IMG/VR virus record: IMGVR_UViG_3300045952_000066
Location: 1 to 57,687 of that record
DNA length: 57,687 bases
Reading direction: 5' to 3' (one strand)
DNA from: a virus
Part shown: positions 1 through 6,608 of the stretch, one piece after another
Layout of the letters: the number at the start of each line of letters is the position of its first letter
Position numbering within the stretch: position 1 is the first letter of the stretch
The notes under the pieces: generated by a model
What the model was told of the DNA's origin: nothing
What the model saw: only the letters and a program-made list of their open reading frames with translations
Database searches by the model: none
Translations under genes and position numbers: made by a program

Positions 1-177
1 GTCGGGCTGGCGTCGGGCTGGGCTGGGCTGGCGTCGGGCTGGGCTGGGCTGGCGTCGGGCTGGGCTGGGCTGGGTCGAGCGTCGGGCTGGGCTGGGCTGG
101 GCTGGCGTCGGGCTGGGCTGGGCTGGGTCGAGCGTCGGGCTGGGCTGGGCTGGGCTGGCGTCGGGCTGGGCTGGGCT
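1..177. repeat. (GGGCT)n higher-order tandem repeat
   Basis: G-rich tandem repeat cut by the window edge. It is built from GGGCT pentamers organised into longer units that all start GTCGGGCTGG. Unit lengths in order are 11, 21, 21, 27, 26, 27, 26 and 19 bases; the 27-base units end GGGTCGAGC. Runs of four GGG tracts spaced by CT could form G-quadruplexes on the plus strand. The repeat lies beyond the minus-strand terminator at 187-212, so it is probably not coding. Assembly collapse or expansion is possible. Confidence 0.9.
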
Positions 178-212
178 AAAACAGAACGGGCGCCCGTGTT
201 ACCGGGCGCCCG
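178..212 (-). terminator. Rho-independent terminator ending the leftmost operon
   Basis: Two copies of the 10-base palindrome CGGGCGCCCG (187-196 and 203-212) pair as a perfect 10-bp stem with a 6-base loop. On the minus strand the stem is followed by the T-rich TTCTGTTTT. It sits 28 bases after the stop of the gene at 241-396, so it should end the leftward transcript. Confidence 0.75.
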
Positions 213-240
213 TGGTTGGTTCGATCTATCGCCGCGCGTC

Positions 241-396
241 TTATTCCGCGTCGGGGATGTCAGCGGGTAAAGGGTCATAAGGGTACATCAAATCCGGCGT
301 CCAATCGCACATGCAATTTTCAATGTAATCGGCGCCGCATGTCGGGCAAAAAGCCCATTGTTCGTCATCAGTCAGCCATCTATCGAAATCGGTCAT
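241..396 (-). CDS. Small Cys-rich protein (51 aa), putative zinc ribbon
   Basis: Short open frame read by hand, starting ATG at 396 and ending TAA at 241. The middle of the protein carries CPTCG and, eleven residues on, CMCDW, a plausible four-cysteine zinc knuckle; the ends are acidic. An AGGACA-like sequence precedes the start, and the gene follows the DUF7227-like gene at 421-1194 in the same direction with a 24-base gap, then a terminator. Function is unknown. The Cys pattern and context support a real gene. Confidence 0.6.
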   Translation of the reverse strand: MTDFDRWLTDDEQWAFCPTCGADYIENCMCDWTPDLMYPYDPLPADIPDAE

Positions 397-420
397 TGTC
401 GTATGTCCTGTCCTGTCCGT

Positions 421-1194
421 TTAGAGTGAGATCTGAATCAACGTCGGCGCCGTCTGGAAATTGCGGGCGCCCGACCCATGCACGATGATTGCAATGTCTT
501 TTCTAGGATCATCGGCGCCCGTGGTTCCCGCACAGAGCTTGCAATTCTCGCATGTCGTCTTATGGTCGGCCTCGTCCGACGCCGGACAAATGATCTCAGA
601 ATGGCGCATAGATTCATCAGCCGAACGGACGCGGAAAGTACGCCAACCGCGCGTTTTGGCTTCGATGTAATCGTGGGGATTGTCGCACGACGCCATGAAA
701 TAACGCCTATAGGCGTCATACTCCGCATGTCGCCATTGGTGGGTGTACCCTGTCCACCCGTCGGACACTGTCGCAAGTGCAGACACGATGTGAAGCGGAA
801 TCAAGACAGGTTCGCCATAGGCGCCGAATCGGATCTTACGACCCTGGAAAACTGCCCGGTAACCGTCGGGCGCCAGTGCGGGATACTTCCCAGCCCGATA
901 CGCACGCCATACAGCTAAAGGCGCCTGAACGACGCGGACATAGCATGTCCGTCCGACGTTCCTAGTGGTGCCGTCATCGCCTAATACTTCAATCGTGCCA
1001 CGATGCGGACAGTCAAAACAGACAACGTCATCGGCGCCCGTTTTGGTGGCGGTGACAGGGTCGACATCCCGATTCAAGATCCACAATTGAACCATGTTGC
1101 CTGTTTTGGGATTGTGCGTTTTGATGGTCGCGACAATCACAATGTTGGGTGTCTCAAGTAGCAAGTAGCCCGTCGGGCGTTTTTTATTGGTCAT
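421..1194 (-). CDS. DUF7227-like conserved phage protein
   Basis: The 257-aa product matches, from memory, a protein family very common in phages of diverse bacteria (DUF7227 type). Recognisable blocks are KTGNMVQLWIL near the N-terminus, a CFDCPHRG cysteine pair, PLAVWRAYRAGKYP, GWTGYTHQWR, MASCDNP, GWRTFRVR, CPASDEA and CENCKLC, then IAIIVHG at the C-terminus. The conserved cysteines suggest metal binding. No activity is known to me. Its 585-bp upstream region holds the iteron array, so its expression could be tied to replication. Confidence 0.85.
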   Translation of the reverse strand: MTNKKRPTGYLLLETPNIVIVATIKTHNPKTGNMVQLWILNRDVDPVTATKTGADDVVCFDCPHRGTIEVLGDDGTTRNVGRTCYVRVVQAPLAVWRAYRAGKYPALAPDGYRAVFQGRKIRFGAYGEPVLIPLHIVSALATVSDGWTGYTHQWRHAEYDAYRRYFMASCDNPHDYIEAKTRGWRTFRVRSADESMRHSEIICPASDEADHKTTCENCKLCAGTTGADDPRKDIAIIVHGSGARNFQTAPTLIQISL

Positions 1195-1258
1195 ACCAGC
1201 TATCAGACCATTGACATAGCTATCCTGTCGCGGTACTAATGAGGCGCCCGCGCGTTTC

Positions 1259-1288
1259 AGGCGCCCGAAGGCGCCCGAAGGCGCCCGA
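1259..1288. repeat. Three tandem 10-bp AGGCGCCCGA repeats
   Basis: AGGCGCCCGA occurs three times head to tail at 1259, 1269 and 1279, with a further AGGCGCCCG at 1242. The core GGCGCCCG recurs often in the first 1.3 kb, including in the terminator arms at 187-212. Confidence 0.8.
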
Positions 1289-1376
1289 CAGGGGCTAAGT
1301 TGTTGAAACGCCAGGTCTTAGCTGTTCACGCCTCAAAAGTGGCGTCCGAATCGGGCGCTTCACTCGAGGGTAAATG

Positions 1377-1409
1377 CCGTGGTTTCAATCGGTTGGACCG
1401 AAACCGCGG
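1377..1409. other. Hairpin next to the iteron array
   Basis: CCGTGGTTTC (1377-1386) pairs with GAAACCGCGG (1400-1409), giving a 10-bp stem with one G-T wobble and a 13-base loop. It ends 8 bases before the first iteron, so it is likely part of the same cis element. Confidence 0.6.
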
Positions 1410-1416
1410 GCTAAGT

Positions 1417-1604
1417 AGCTGATTCTGAAGGCGTTAGCTATCTGCTTGATTCCAGGGCACTTAGTTATCTGCCTGATTCTAAAGGCTTTAGTCAAGTGCT
1501 TTAGAATCAAGGCTTTACCAAGTGCCTGATTCGATTGCACTTACGCAAGTGTCTGATTCGGAAGGAGTTAGCTAAACCGCTGATTCTAAAGGGGTAGAGG
1601 CCAT
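1417..1604. repeat. Seven 27-bp iterons, candidate replication origin
   Basis: The core TGATTC starts at 1420, 1447, 1474, 1527, 1554 and 1581, an exact 27-bp phase. The fourth unit (1498-1523) is degenerate and carries the inverted core GAATC. The unit reads roughly GCYTGATTC, two variable bases, AAGG, variable, TTAG, then about five bases. An inverted GAATCA follows at 1613. Phased direct repeats beside a hairpin and an AT-rich tract are the classic layout of an iteron origin. An operator array for the downstream gene is the alternative. Confidence 0.7.
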
Positions 1605-1779
1605 CCCCAATGGAATCAGCGGGTTACCGGAAATCACGGTGTGGGGAGTGTGGAGGGGGCGTTTCCTATTATTCCCGCCAAGTGAAACGCAATTTGAAAA
1701 AGTGATTTGGGTCCGAACTTTTCCTATGTGGGGGCCGACCCTACAGGGCCTTCTATTAAATTAACGTGCCGGCCTTGGG

Positions 1780-1986
1780 TTAGTCGGGCCAGATATAGTC
1801 CGCGCTCTTGACCGTGTAGTTAGCAACCTTCCGTTCCTGGTCGGTGTCGATCAATTCGAGCACGACCTGGACCGGCGGCTTGAGAGCGCACGGTCGCATC
1901 CGCAGGGTCTGGGTAGCAGGCGCAGGCGCGTCGTCGGCCCACATGAAGTGGTAGGGTTTGCCGTCGAGGAAGAACTCACCGATCAT
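1780..1986 (-). CDS. Hypothetical protein (68 aa)
   Basis: The likely start is ATG at 1986, giving a protein that begins MIGEFFLDGKPYHFMW and has a regular beta-like pattern through VVLELIDTDQERKVANYT, ending YIWPD. A longer frame opens upstream at 2205 but its extra residues are Arg/Ser/Pro-rich and look non-coding. No strong Shine-Dalgarno is seen. I do not recognise the family. It is the last gene before the iteron-bearing non-coding region. Confidence 0.5.
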   Translation of the reverse strand: MIGEFFLDGKPYHFMWADDAPAPATQTLRMRPCALKPPVQVVLELIDTDQERKVANYTVKSADYIWPD

Positions 1987-2259
1987 GGCTTGCCGCAGTG
2001 ACGGGCGCCTGGAGGACAGGGGGCGACGACCGATCAGCCGCCGCCCCTGTTGCCCAGCCCCGGCGAAGTCGTGCGGGACCGGGTTCGGCGCGTGATCCCT
2101 CCTCAACGGGAGTTGCTGATGGGATAGGCGCCGAAGCTTGCATCGCGAGTGCCTTGCAGATGGATCGTGTGCGCGGGATGTCCGATGACTTCGGAGTGAG
2201 GGCACTCCCGCGAGGCCCGGTGCGGTTCAAGCGATTGGCCTGATCATACCAAAACAAAA
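1987..2259. other. Intergenic stretch with only a doubtful small ORF
   Basis: About 270 bases between the terminator at 2260-2286 and the gene at 1780-1986. A minus-strand frame at 1976-2143 could encode 55 residues starting MQASAPIPSATP, overlapping the next gene by 11 bases, but its composition (Ala, Arg, Pro) is that of a chance frame. No tRNA fold was found. Confidence 0.4.
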
Positions 2260-2286
2260 GGCCCGCCAGCATGACGCCAGCGGGCC
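2250..2286 (-). terminator. Rho-independent terminator
   Basis: GGCCCGC (2260-2266) and GCGGGCC (2280-2286) form a 7-bp GC stem. On the minus strand the stem is followed by TTTTGTTTT. It lies 50 bases past the stop of the gene at 2336-2560 and ends that operon. Confidence 0.8.
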
Positions 2287-2335
2287 GACAGAAAGGAACC
2301 ATTCAACCGTACTATCCGAAGACGGATCTATTCTA

Positions 2336-2560
2336 TCAGGGAGGACCCATAGGAGGACCCTCCTCCTCGACCGTGGGCAACATGCCGCCCTTGCGTTCCA
2401 AGAGTTCCCAGACCTTCCGGCGCATCGAAGCGTAGGGCTTGCCGTCGCGTTCGGTCCAGTCCTGATAGTCGCCCTCGCCCCAGCCCTGCGCGTCAGCGAT
2501 AGCAGCCATGCGGTTGATCAGATCAAGCTCATGCCGGGTGAACTGAATCCGCTTCGCCAT
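2336..2560 (-). CDS. Hypothetical protein (74 aa)
   Basis: Starts MAKRIQFTRHELDLINRMAAIADAQGWGEGDYQDW and ends with an acidic, proline-rich tail (EEEGPPMGPP). The N-terminal half is predicted helical and resembles small phage proteins that begin with a helix-rich DNA-metabolism module, but I cannot name the family. GGAGGG is placed well before the ATG, and the stop of the preceding gene abuts the start, so it is translated in a tightly packed operon. It is the last gene before a terminator. Confidence 0.7.
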   Translation of the reverse strand: MAKRIQFTRHELDLINRMAAIADAQGWGEGDYQDWTERDGKPYASMRRKVWELLERKGGMLPTVEEEGPPMGPP

Positions 2561-2737
2561 CTACTGGCCCTCCTGCGCGTCGGCGCCGTAGTCGTGCTCG
2601 ACCTCGTCCAGGTCGGCCATTGCCATCCCGTGGATGAACGACGCGATGTCGGCGCGGGTGGCCTTCTTCCAGCCGAAGCGATGCATGATCGCGGCACGCA
2701 TGGTGTCGGAGATCTCGAATGTGACGGTGACCTTCAT
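2561..2737 (-). CDS. Small conserved phage-type protein (58 aa)
   Basis: Starts MKVTVTFEISDTMRAAI. The ATG at 2737 overlaps the stop of the upstream gene as ATGA, which decides the start over an alternative four codons earlier. The pattern of a beta strand (KVTVTFEI), an amphipathic helix (DTMRAAIMHRFG) and KATRADIASFIHG looks like a small regulatory or accessory fold known from other phage genomes. No activity is known. Confidence 0.7.
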   Translation of the reverse strand: MKVTVTFEISDTMRAAIMHRFGWKKATRADIASFIHGMAMADLDEVEHDYGADAQEGQ

Positions 2738-3114
2738 CGTCCTGTCCAATCTTTCGCCCGCTTGATCCGGCTGGCGTGGAACTCGCCAATCGGCGTGAGC
2801 ACCCTGTCCGGTCGGCTATGCGCCGGTCCCGATTCGCGGCACTCGAAACCGGGCGCCGCGTTGCAGCCGCGCACGGTGCAGGGGAAGTCGAGCGGCGTCG
2901 GCTCCTTGGCCTTGCGCCGCTTCTCCATGCACTTCACGCACCGGCAGTTGTTGACCTTCGAGTTGTGCTTCGCCCAGAGCACGCCGCCCGTGTAGCTCTT
3001 GCGCTGGGCGCCTCGACGGCGCCCGACCTCCGCGTACAGCACGTCGTTGGGGATGGTGGACATGTCGAGGTCCCGCGTCCACTTCGATCCCGGCAATTCA
3101 AACGTGGCGCCCAT
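2734..3114 (-). CDS. Cys-rich phage protein (126 aa)
   Basis: Starts MGATFELPGSKWTRDLDM at 3114, where TGATG couples it to the upstream gene. Two cysteine clusters stand out: CRCVKCMEKRRKAKEPTPLDFPCTVRGC in the middle and FECRESGPAHSRPDR later. PCTVRGCNAAPGFECR with the downstream His suits the phage zinc-finger fold (zf-C2HC-like, C-x5-C-x6-C) often seen in small phage proteins. The C-terminus is basic (ASRIKRAKDWTGR). It is probably a nucleic-acid-binding accessory protein; this is inference. Confidence 0.7.
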   Translation of the reverse strand: MGATFELPGSKWTRDLDMSTIPNDVLYAEVGRRRGAQRKSYTGGVLWAKHNSKVNNCRCVKCMEKRRKAKEPTPLDFPCTVRGCNAAPGFECRESGPAHSRPDRVLTPIGEFHASRIKRAKDWTGR

Positions 3115-3371
3115 CAGGCCACCTCCTTGACCAACCGACCGCAGAGCCAGCACCGTGTCTGGCCTTCCTCGACCACGGTGCGCTCCGCGCCGCCGGGGCA
3201 ATCACAGACGGCCAGCCGCTCCTGCATGTACACGTCAGCTTCGGCGGCGTCGACCACGCCTTCGCCCATGCACGTCGGGCAGTCCAGGGTCACCTCCGAC
3301 CCTGGAGCGCCATCGTCAAACGTCACTTCCTTTGTGCCCTTGCACTGCGGGCAGATGATGTCAGCGGCCAT
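3114..3371 (-). CDS. DnaJ-type zinc-finger protein (85 aa)
   Basis: Starts MAADIICPQCKGTKEV. It carries two CxxCxG repeats (CPQCKG and CPTCMGEG), the hallmark of the DnaJ central zinc finger, then a second cysteine set CDCPGG and CWLCGRL. The start at 3371 overlaps the upstream stop by one base. Such small DnaJ-CR-like proteins are common in phages; a chaperone or nucleic-acid role cannot be told from sequence. Confidence 0.75.
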   Translation of the reverse strand: MAADIICPQCKGTKEVTFDDGAPGSEVTLDCPTCMGEGVVDAAEADVYMQERLAVCDCPGGAERTVVEEGQTRCWLCGRLVKEVA

Positions 3372-3931
3372 TACTTTTTCACCTCCATTAGATCGATCAG
3401 GGTCAGCACGCTGGCGCCGCACGGTGTCGCCCAGATGACATCGGCATTGTGGTTCAGAATGTAGCGGACGGCGCCCGACTCGCGCTCCTCGTAGTCGCGC
3501 CACTCCTCGTCGTCGTAGAGGACGTAGATGCAGCCCTCGCCAAACTCCACGATGGAGCCGAAGCAGGCGCCCTCATCGCAGGCGCCGACCACGCGCCCGT
3601 GGAGCGCCATGATCGCGCGACGGCAGGCGTCGGGATCGTCGCCCTCGTAGACCTGGATCGCGTCGTTGTCGGAGCAGGGATCGGCCACTGCGTGAACCCA
3701 GACGCTATACCGCTTGTTGGGCGGCTCCCGGTCCTCGACCTTCTCATGCTCACACCATGCGACGAGGCAGGGGTAGCCTGCCTCTTCGCTGTAGCCTTCC
3801 AGCGGCCTGACGGCGCGGGCGCACATGTCGTTGTGGTAGCTCTGGTCCTCGAATCGAAGCTCCCGCAGAAACTGCGGGAACTCGATGCTGGGCCACTCGC
3901 GGAAACCGTTCGGAACGGCGGCGGGAATCAT
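3371..3931 (-). CDS. Hypothetical protein (186 aa)
   Basis: An acidic protein with many aromatic residues and scattered cysteines. It contains a central KRYSVWVHAVADPCSDNDAIQVY segment and IYVLYDDEEWRDYEERESG near the C-terminus. No family is recognised. Stop/start overlaps at both ends (TAATG with the downstream gene, ATGA with the upstream one) make it a firm operon member. Confidence 0.7.
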   Translation of the reverse strand: MIPAAVPNGFREWPSIEFPQFLRELRFEDQSYHNDMCARAVRPLEGYSEEAGYPCLVAWCEHEKVEDREPPNKRYSVWVHAVADPCSDNDAIQVYEGDDPDACRRAIMALHGRVVGACDEGACFGSIVEFGEGCIYVLYDDEEWRDYEERESGAVRYILNHNADVIWATPCGASVLTLIDLMEVKK

Positions 3932-4137
3932 TCGGCTTGTCCTCTCTCTTTCTTCTGAGCCAACTCGACGGCCTGCGCCAGCGCACGCGAGAGCATGTCA
4001 GCCTCGCGGATCGACAGACGCGCCCGATAGCGCGGGATGGTGACTTCGGGCGAGGGCAGTTCGCCCTCGCGCCGGTAAGCTTCGGAGTGAACTCCGGTGA
4101 CCACGTTGCAGAATGCGTTGACGGCGTAACGGGCCAT
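3928..4137 (-). CDS. Hypothetical protein (69 aa)
   Basis: Starts MARYAVNAFCNVVTGVHSEAYRREG at 4137, with a TAATG overlap from upstream. The second half is helical (SIREADMLSRALAQAVELAQKKERGQ). A longer frame to 4521 is rejected because its extra 128 residues are Arg/His-rich. No family recognised. Confidence 0.65.
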   Translation of the reverse strand: MARYAVNAFCNVVTGVHSEAYRREGELPSPEVTIPRYRARLSIREADMLSRALAQAVELAQKKERGQAE

Positions 4138-4496
4138 TAGCGGGACTCCGTCAGGTTCAACGAGATCAGGTAGGCGTCCACCAGGACACCCTTTTCCATG
4201 CGCCCGCGCCAGGAGCCGCCAGCGCGGAGATGCTCTGCGATGAAGGCCGCGACCTCGTCGGTGACCTTGAGCGTCAGCGTCTTCTCGCCGCCGGTAAAGC
4301 GGGCGGTGTAGCGGTCGGACTTGGCGTCGTGCGCGACGGCGACGACGGTGGACAAGTCGATGGGGGCATTCAGCCCAGCCGTGATCTCTCTGGCCTTCCT
4401 CTCGCGGGCGTTGGCAACGGACTGCCAGTCGCCATCCTTGAACTGCGTGCGGTCGATCTGCGCGTCCGTTTCGGCAGTGATGTACACGATCCTCAT
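4137..4496 (-). CDS. Hypothetical protein (119 aa)
   Basis: Starts MRIVYITAETDAQIDRTQF. It is mixed alpha/beta with KTLTLKVTDEVAAFIAEHL near the middle and a C-terminal VLVDAYLISLN strand. The start at 4496 overlaps the upstream stop by one base. I do not recognise a family. Confidence 0.65.
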   Translation of the reverse strand: MRIVYITAETDAQIDRTQFKDGDWQSVANARERKAREITAGLNAPIDLSTVVAVAHDAKSDRYTARFTGGEKTLTLKVTDEVAAFIAEHLRAGGSWRGRMEKGVLVDAYLISLNLTESR

Positions 4497-4765
4497 TAGC
4501 GGCGGCTCCTTGCCATCGCATCGGAGCAGTGCTCCATCACTTGCTCGTATTCGGCCATGAGGGCCTGGACACGGCGAAGCCGGTCGAAGTGCTCGTCCTG
4601 CGCCCGCTCCATCGCGCCAGCGGCCTGCGGATAGTAATCGCGCCCGTTGGGAGCGGCCTGCTGCATTTGGCGCATGGCCTCTTGCAGCGCATTGTAGGCG
4701 GCTTCGGCCTGATCGTAGAGCGATTGGGCCGACGTGCCGTTCATGTGAACTGTCGGTAAAGTCAT
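4496..4765 (-). CDS. Helical hypothetical protein (89 aa)
   Basis: Starts MTLPTVHMNGTSAQSLYDQAEAAYN and is almost wholly helical, with a Gln/Met/Ala-rich heptad-like centre (YNALQEAMRQMQQAAP) and a second long helix (ERAQDEHFDRLRRVQALMAEY), so it probably forms a coiled coil. It is the first gene of the operon that follows the terminator at 4822-4841; its promoter must lie in the 57 bases between. No function is recognised. Confidence 0.65.
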   Translation of the reverse strand: MTLPTVHMNGTSAQSLYDQAEAAYNALQEAMRQMQQAAPNGRDYYPQAAGAMERAQDEHFDRLRRVQALMAEYEQVMEHCSDAMARSRR

Positions 4766-4814
4766 ACGACAAGAGTATAGCACATGCACGCATCTGGCAG
4801 ATGCACGCATCAAA

Positions 4815-4841
4815 TGAAAAAGCCCTCCCCGAAGGGAGGGC
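4815..4841 (-). terminator. Rho-independent terminator with TTCG loop
   Basis: GCCCTCCC (4822-4829) and GGGAGGGC (4834-4841) form a perfect 8-bp stem closed by a TTCG tetraloop on the minus strand and followed by TTTTT. It lies 27 bases past the stop of the gene at 4868-5023. Confidence 0.9.
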
Positions 4842-4867
4842 CGGTTGGATCGTTTGTCGAAGCCGGG

Positions 4868-5023
4868 TTACTCCTGCCTGGAGCCGCTCTGTTGCTGGGC
4901 GTTGGTCGCGTTGCCGTTCTGGATCTGCTCACGCGCTTCGGCGTCGGGAAGATCGATAGACTCTCCTTTGCGCCGTTGCTGGCCGTCCTTGGACGTGAAA
5001 TCCTTTTGCACTTGAACTCGCAT
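4868..5023 (-). CDS. Small conserved phage protein (51 aa)
   Basis: Starts MRVQVQKDFTSKDGQQRRKG and continues to a SIDLPDAEAREQIQNGNA block, then a Gln/Ser-rich tail. This is the pattern of a small phage protein (short beta module VxVxKDF..G, then DLPDxxAxxxIxxGxA) that often sits near head genes. GGAGG lies 9 bases before the ATG at 5023. A terminator follows. The frame is short but signals and family-like pattern are good. Confidence 0.75.
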   Translation of the reverse strand: MRVQVQKDFTSKDGQQRRKGESIDLPDAEAREQIQNGNATNAQQQSGSRQE

Positions 5024-5094
5024 TCGCGTGTTCCTCCGACCTCTAAGTCTATCGACCGTTGTCTTCCGGCTCCGTCTTTGACTTCACGTTCCCG

Positions 5095-5637
5095 CTACCG
5101 GACCATGCGGATGATGGCCGCAGTGACCGGGCGCCGCCGGGTGTGATCCCGCCAGTCGGGCGCGTTCCGATAGGCGCGGTCAATGATGCGGTCGTACTCG
5201 ACCACGACGCCGCTCTTGAGCCTGCACTCCCAAGTGTTCTCGCCGCCGTAGGGGCCGACGATGGCCGGTCCCGTGAGGATGTCTTTCTGCGGTCGTTCGG
5301 CCTGCCCAATGGAGAAGTCTCCGAACAGATGGTCGGTGGCCGCGATCAGGTGGCCGCTCCATTTGCCTTCCTGTTTTCCGAAGCCGATGCCCACTGCCCA
5401 GGAGCCATCCGAAAAGTCGGTCGGGATCGCGTTGCCTTGAGCCTCGAGCTTCTGGTCGTAGGTCCGGTTGTACACGACGGCGCGGACGGACAGAGGCCAG
5501 ACCGCGATGCCGAAGTATTCGGCTACGTCCATCACGATGCGCGTGGTGAGCACGCAGAGGTCGCGCCGCTCGAATATCTTCTCCAGCGCGGGCGCGAGGA
5601 CCGGCGCGAGTCGGCGGAAGAGTTCCTGGCCGGTCAT
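5095..5637 (-). CDS. Conserved phage protein with possible Cys-His-Asp papain-like core
   Basis: The 180-aa protein starts MTGQELFRRLAPVLAPALEK. Conserved-looking blocks are DLCVLTTRIVMDVAEYFGI, VWPLSVRAVVYN, then WSGHLIAATDHLFGDFSIGQ followed by a RP doublet. The order Cys, GHL, then FGDFS/Q resembles transglutaminase- or papain-like folds and a family I have seen in other phages. A hydrolase role is inference only. The start at 5637 overlaps the upstream stop as ATGA. Confidence 0.65.
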   Translation of the reverse strand: MTGQELFRRLAPVLAPALEKIFERRDLCVLTTRIVMDVAEYFGIAVWPLSVRAVVYNRTYDQKLEAQGNAIPTDFSDGSWAVGIGFGKQEGKWSGHLIAATDHLFGDFSIGQAERPQKDILTGPAIVGPYGGENTWECRLKSGVVVEYDRIIDRAYRNAPDWRDHTRRRPVTAAIIRMVR

Positions 5638-5777
5638 GCGCGTTCGATCTTCCGGTAATACTCCACCGTCTCGTCCACGGCTTCGTTCACCACTGCCTTG
5701 ATCTCCTTGGGATCGACGCCGCACCCGATCAGCCGGTCGATCAGAATGTAGATGGCGTCCAGTTGTGGTCCGGTCAT
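5634..5777 (-). CDS. Small helical protein (47 aa)
   Basis: Read by hand: MTGPQLDAIYILIDRLIGCG followed by an acidic helix ending YYRKIERA. It overlaps the start of the 180-aa gene as ATGA and the stop of the next gene upstream in the same way, which is strong support for a real gene despite its size. Function unknown. Confidence 0.6.
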   Translation of the reverse strand: MTGPQLDAIYILIDRLIGCGVDPKEIKAVVNEAVDETVEYYRKIERA

Positions 5778-5923
5778 TTCGGCAGAGTGTCGATCAGAAT
5801 ATCGATCTCATCGCGCAGGGCCTGAAGATTCTCCCGCGCTCTCGCCGCATCGACCGTCTGGTCGTTGAACAGTCGGCTGATGGCCTCACGCGCCTGCCGA
5901 AACAGTCTCTCGTTGTTGGTCAC
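5774..5923 (-). CDS. Small helical protein with GTG start (49 aa)
   Basis: GTG at 5923 is preceded by GGAGG at a short spacing; the ATG one base upstream would hit a stop at once. The product (TNNERLFRQAREAISRLF, then DAARARENLQALRDEIDILID) is two amphipathic helices, probably a helical hairpin or coiled coil. It overlaps the next gene by four bases. Function unknown. Confidence 0.55.
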   Translation of the reverse strand: MTNNERLFRQAREAISRLFNDQTVDAARARENLQALRDEIDILIDTLPK

Positions 5924-5933
5924 ATTCCCTCCA

Positions 5934-6185
5934 TCATCCGCCCCAGTCCATTTGCGACTCCTCGCACGGCTCGTATGCGTCCTCCGCTACGATGATCGGC
6001 GGCATCCCGGCGTCGATGCGCCGCTGGTTGAATCGCGCCATGCACTGAGCGCAGATCGGCTCACGGTCGCCTGCCGGATCGACGTGGCCGTTCTTCATCC
6101 GGATGCTGGGAACTTTCATCGGGTTGTAGTTGCTGACGATCTGCCTGCATATGCCGCAGGCCGAAGTCGCGCCAATATATCCCAT
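5934..6185 (-). CDS. Conserved Cys-rich phage protein (83 aa)
   Basis: Starts MGYIGATSACGICRQIVSNY. CGIC near the N-terminus and CAQC about 32 residues later form a four-cysteine zinc site; between them is KVPSIRMKNG, and the C-terminus has the DAYEPCEES block. I recognise this as a small phage protein family found in many tailed phages, without a known job. Confidence 0.75.
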   Translation of the reverse strand: MGYIGATSACGICRQIVSNYNPMKVPSIRMKNGHVDPAGDREPICAQCMARFNQRRIDAGMPPIIVAEDAYEPCEESQMDWGG

Positions 6186-6191
6186 CGTCGT

Positions 6192-6608
6192 TTACCCTTC
6201 CCTCCGCGCCTTACGCTGACGAGCCGCCGCCACCTTGGCGACTGCGCGGATCGCTCGTCGGCCTGGAGCTTTGATCTCGCGCAGGCCATGCGCCGCCGCT
6301 TCGGCTCCGCTCTTGAAGAGCCGCACGGTGCGCTTCGGGATCTTGAGGACGCCTCGACCGAACGCAATCGCGAAGCGGAGCGCCAGGAGTTCATAGCCGC
6401 GAGGCGCCGCGTCATGGCACTGCGCCCAGCCGGTGCAGACGAAATCCGGCGACGTGTGACAGTGAAAGATGAGCGGAGGTTGCGCCCCGGTCGGCTTGTC
6501 GTACTCCGGAAGCTTCTCGTACTCATGCGCCGCCCAGACGCCGGAAGGCACGTCGCGGCGGTAGGGGCACGTCTCGCAGGGTTCGGTGCGGCATCGGAGC
6601 TTGCTCAT
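6192..6608 (-). CDS. DUF6283-like phage protein
   Basis: The 138-aa protein starts MSKLRCRTEPCETCPYRRDVPSG and carries WAAHEYEKLPEYD, FHCHTSP and CTGWAQCHD. The pattern C-x2-CPYR, then CH, then C-x5-CH matches the DUF6283 family of phage proteins, probably a metal-binding domain. The C-terminal third is basic and Ala-rich. Its start overlaps the upstream stop by four bases. Confidence 0.8.
   Translation of the reverse strand: MSKLRCRTEPCETCPYRRDVPSGVWAAHEYEKLPEYDKPTGAQPPLIFHCHTSPDFVCTGWAQCHDAAPRGYELLALRFAIAFGRGVLKIPKRTVRLFKSGAEAAAHGLREIKAPGRRAIRAVAKVAAARQRKARREG

Larger units (their letters stand above)
1195..1779. other. Long non-coding region with repeats and iterons
   Basis: No gene was found in this 585-bp stretch, which is less GC-rich than its surroundings. 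In order it holds three tandem AGGCGCCCGA repeats (1259-1288), a 10-bp-stem hairpin (1377-1409), seven 27-bp iterons (1417-1604) and an AT-rich tract around 1752-1764. It separates the genes at 421-1194 and 1780-1986 and is the best origin candidate in the window. Confidence 0.7.

Noticed and set aside
1417-1604. CRISPR array
   Set aside because: The 27-bp units are contiguous with no spacers, and no cas gene is present.
2140-2260. tRNA-like sequence (GGTTCAAGC)
   Set aside because: No cloverleaf could be drawn around it on either strand.
1976-2302. 108-codon minus-strand frame
   Set aside because: It spans the terminator at 2260-2286 and has chance-like composition.
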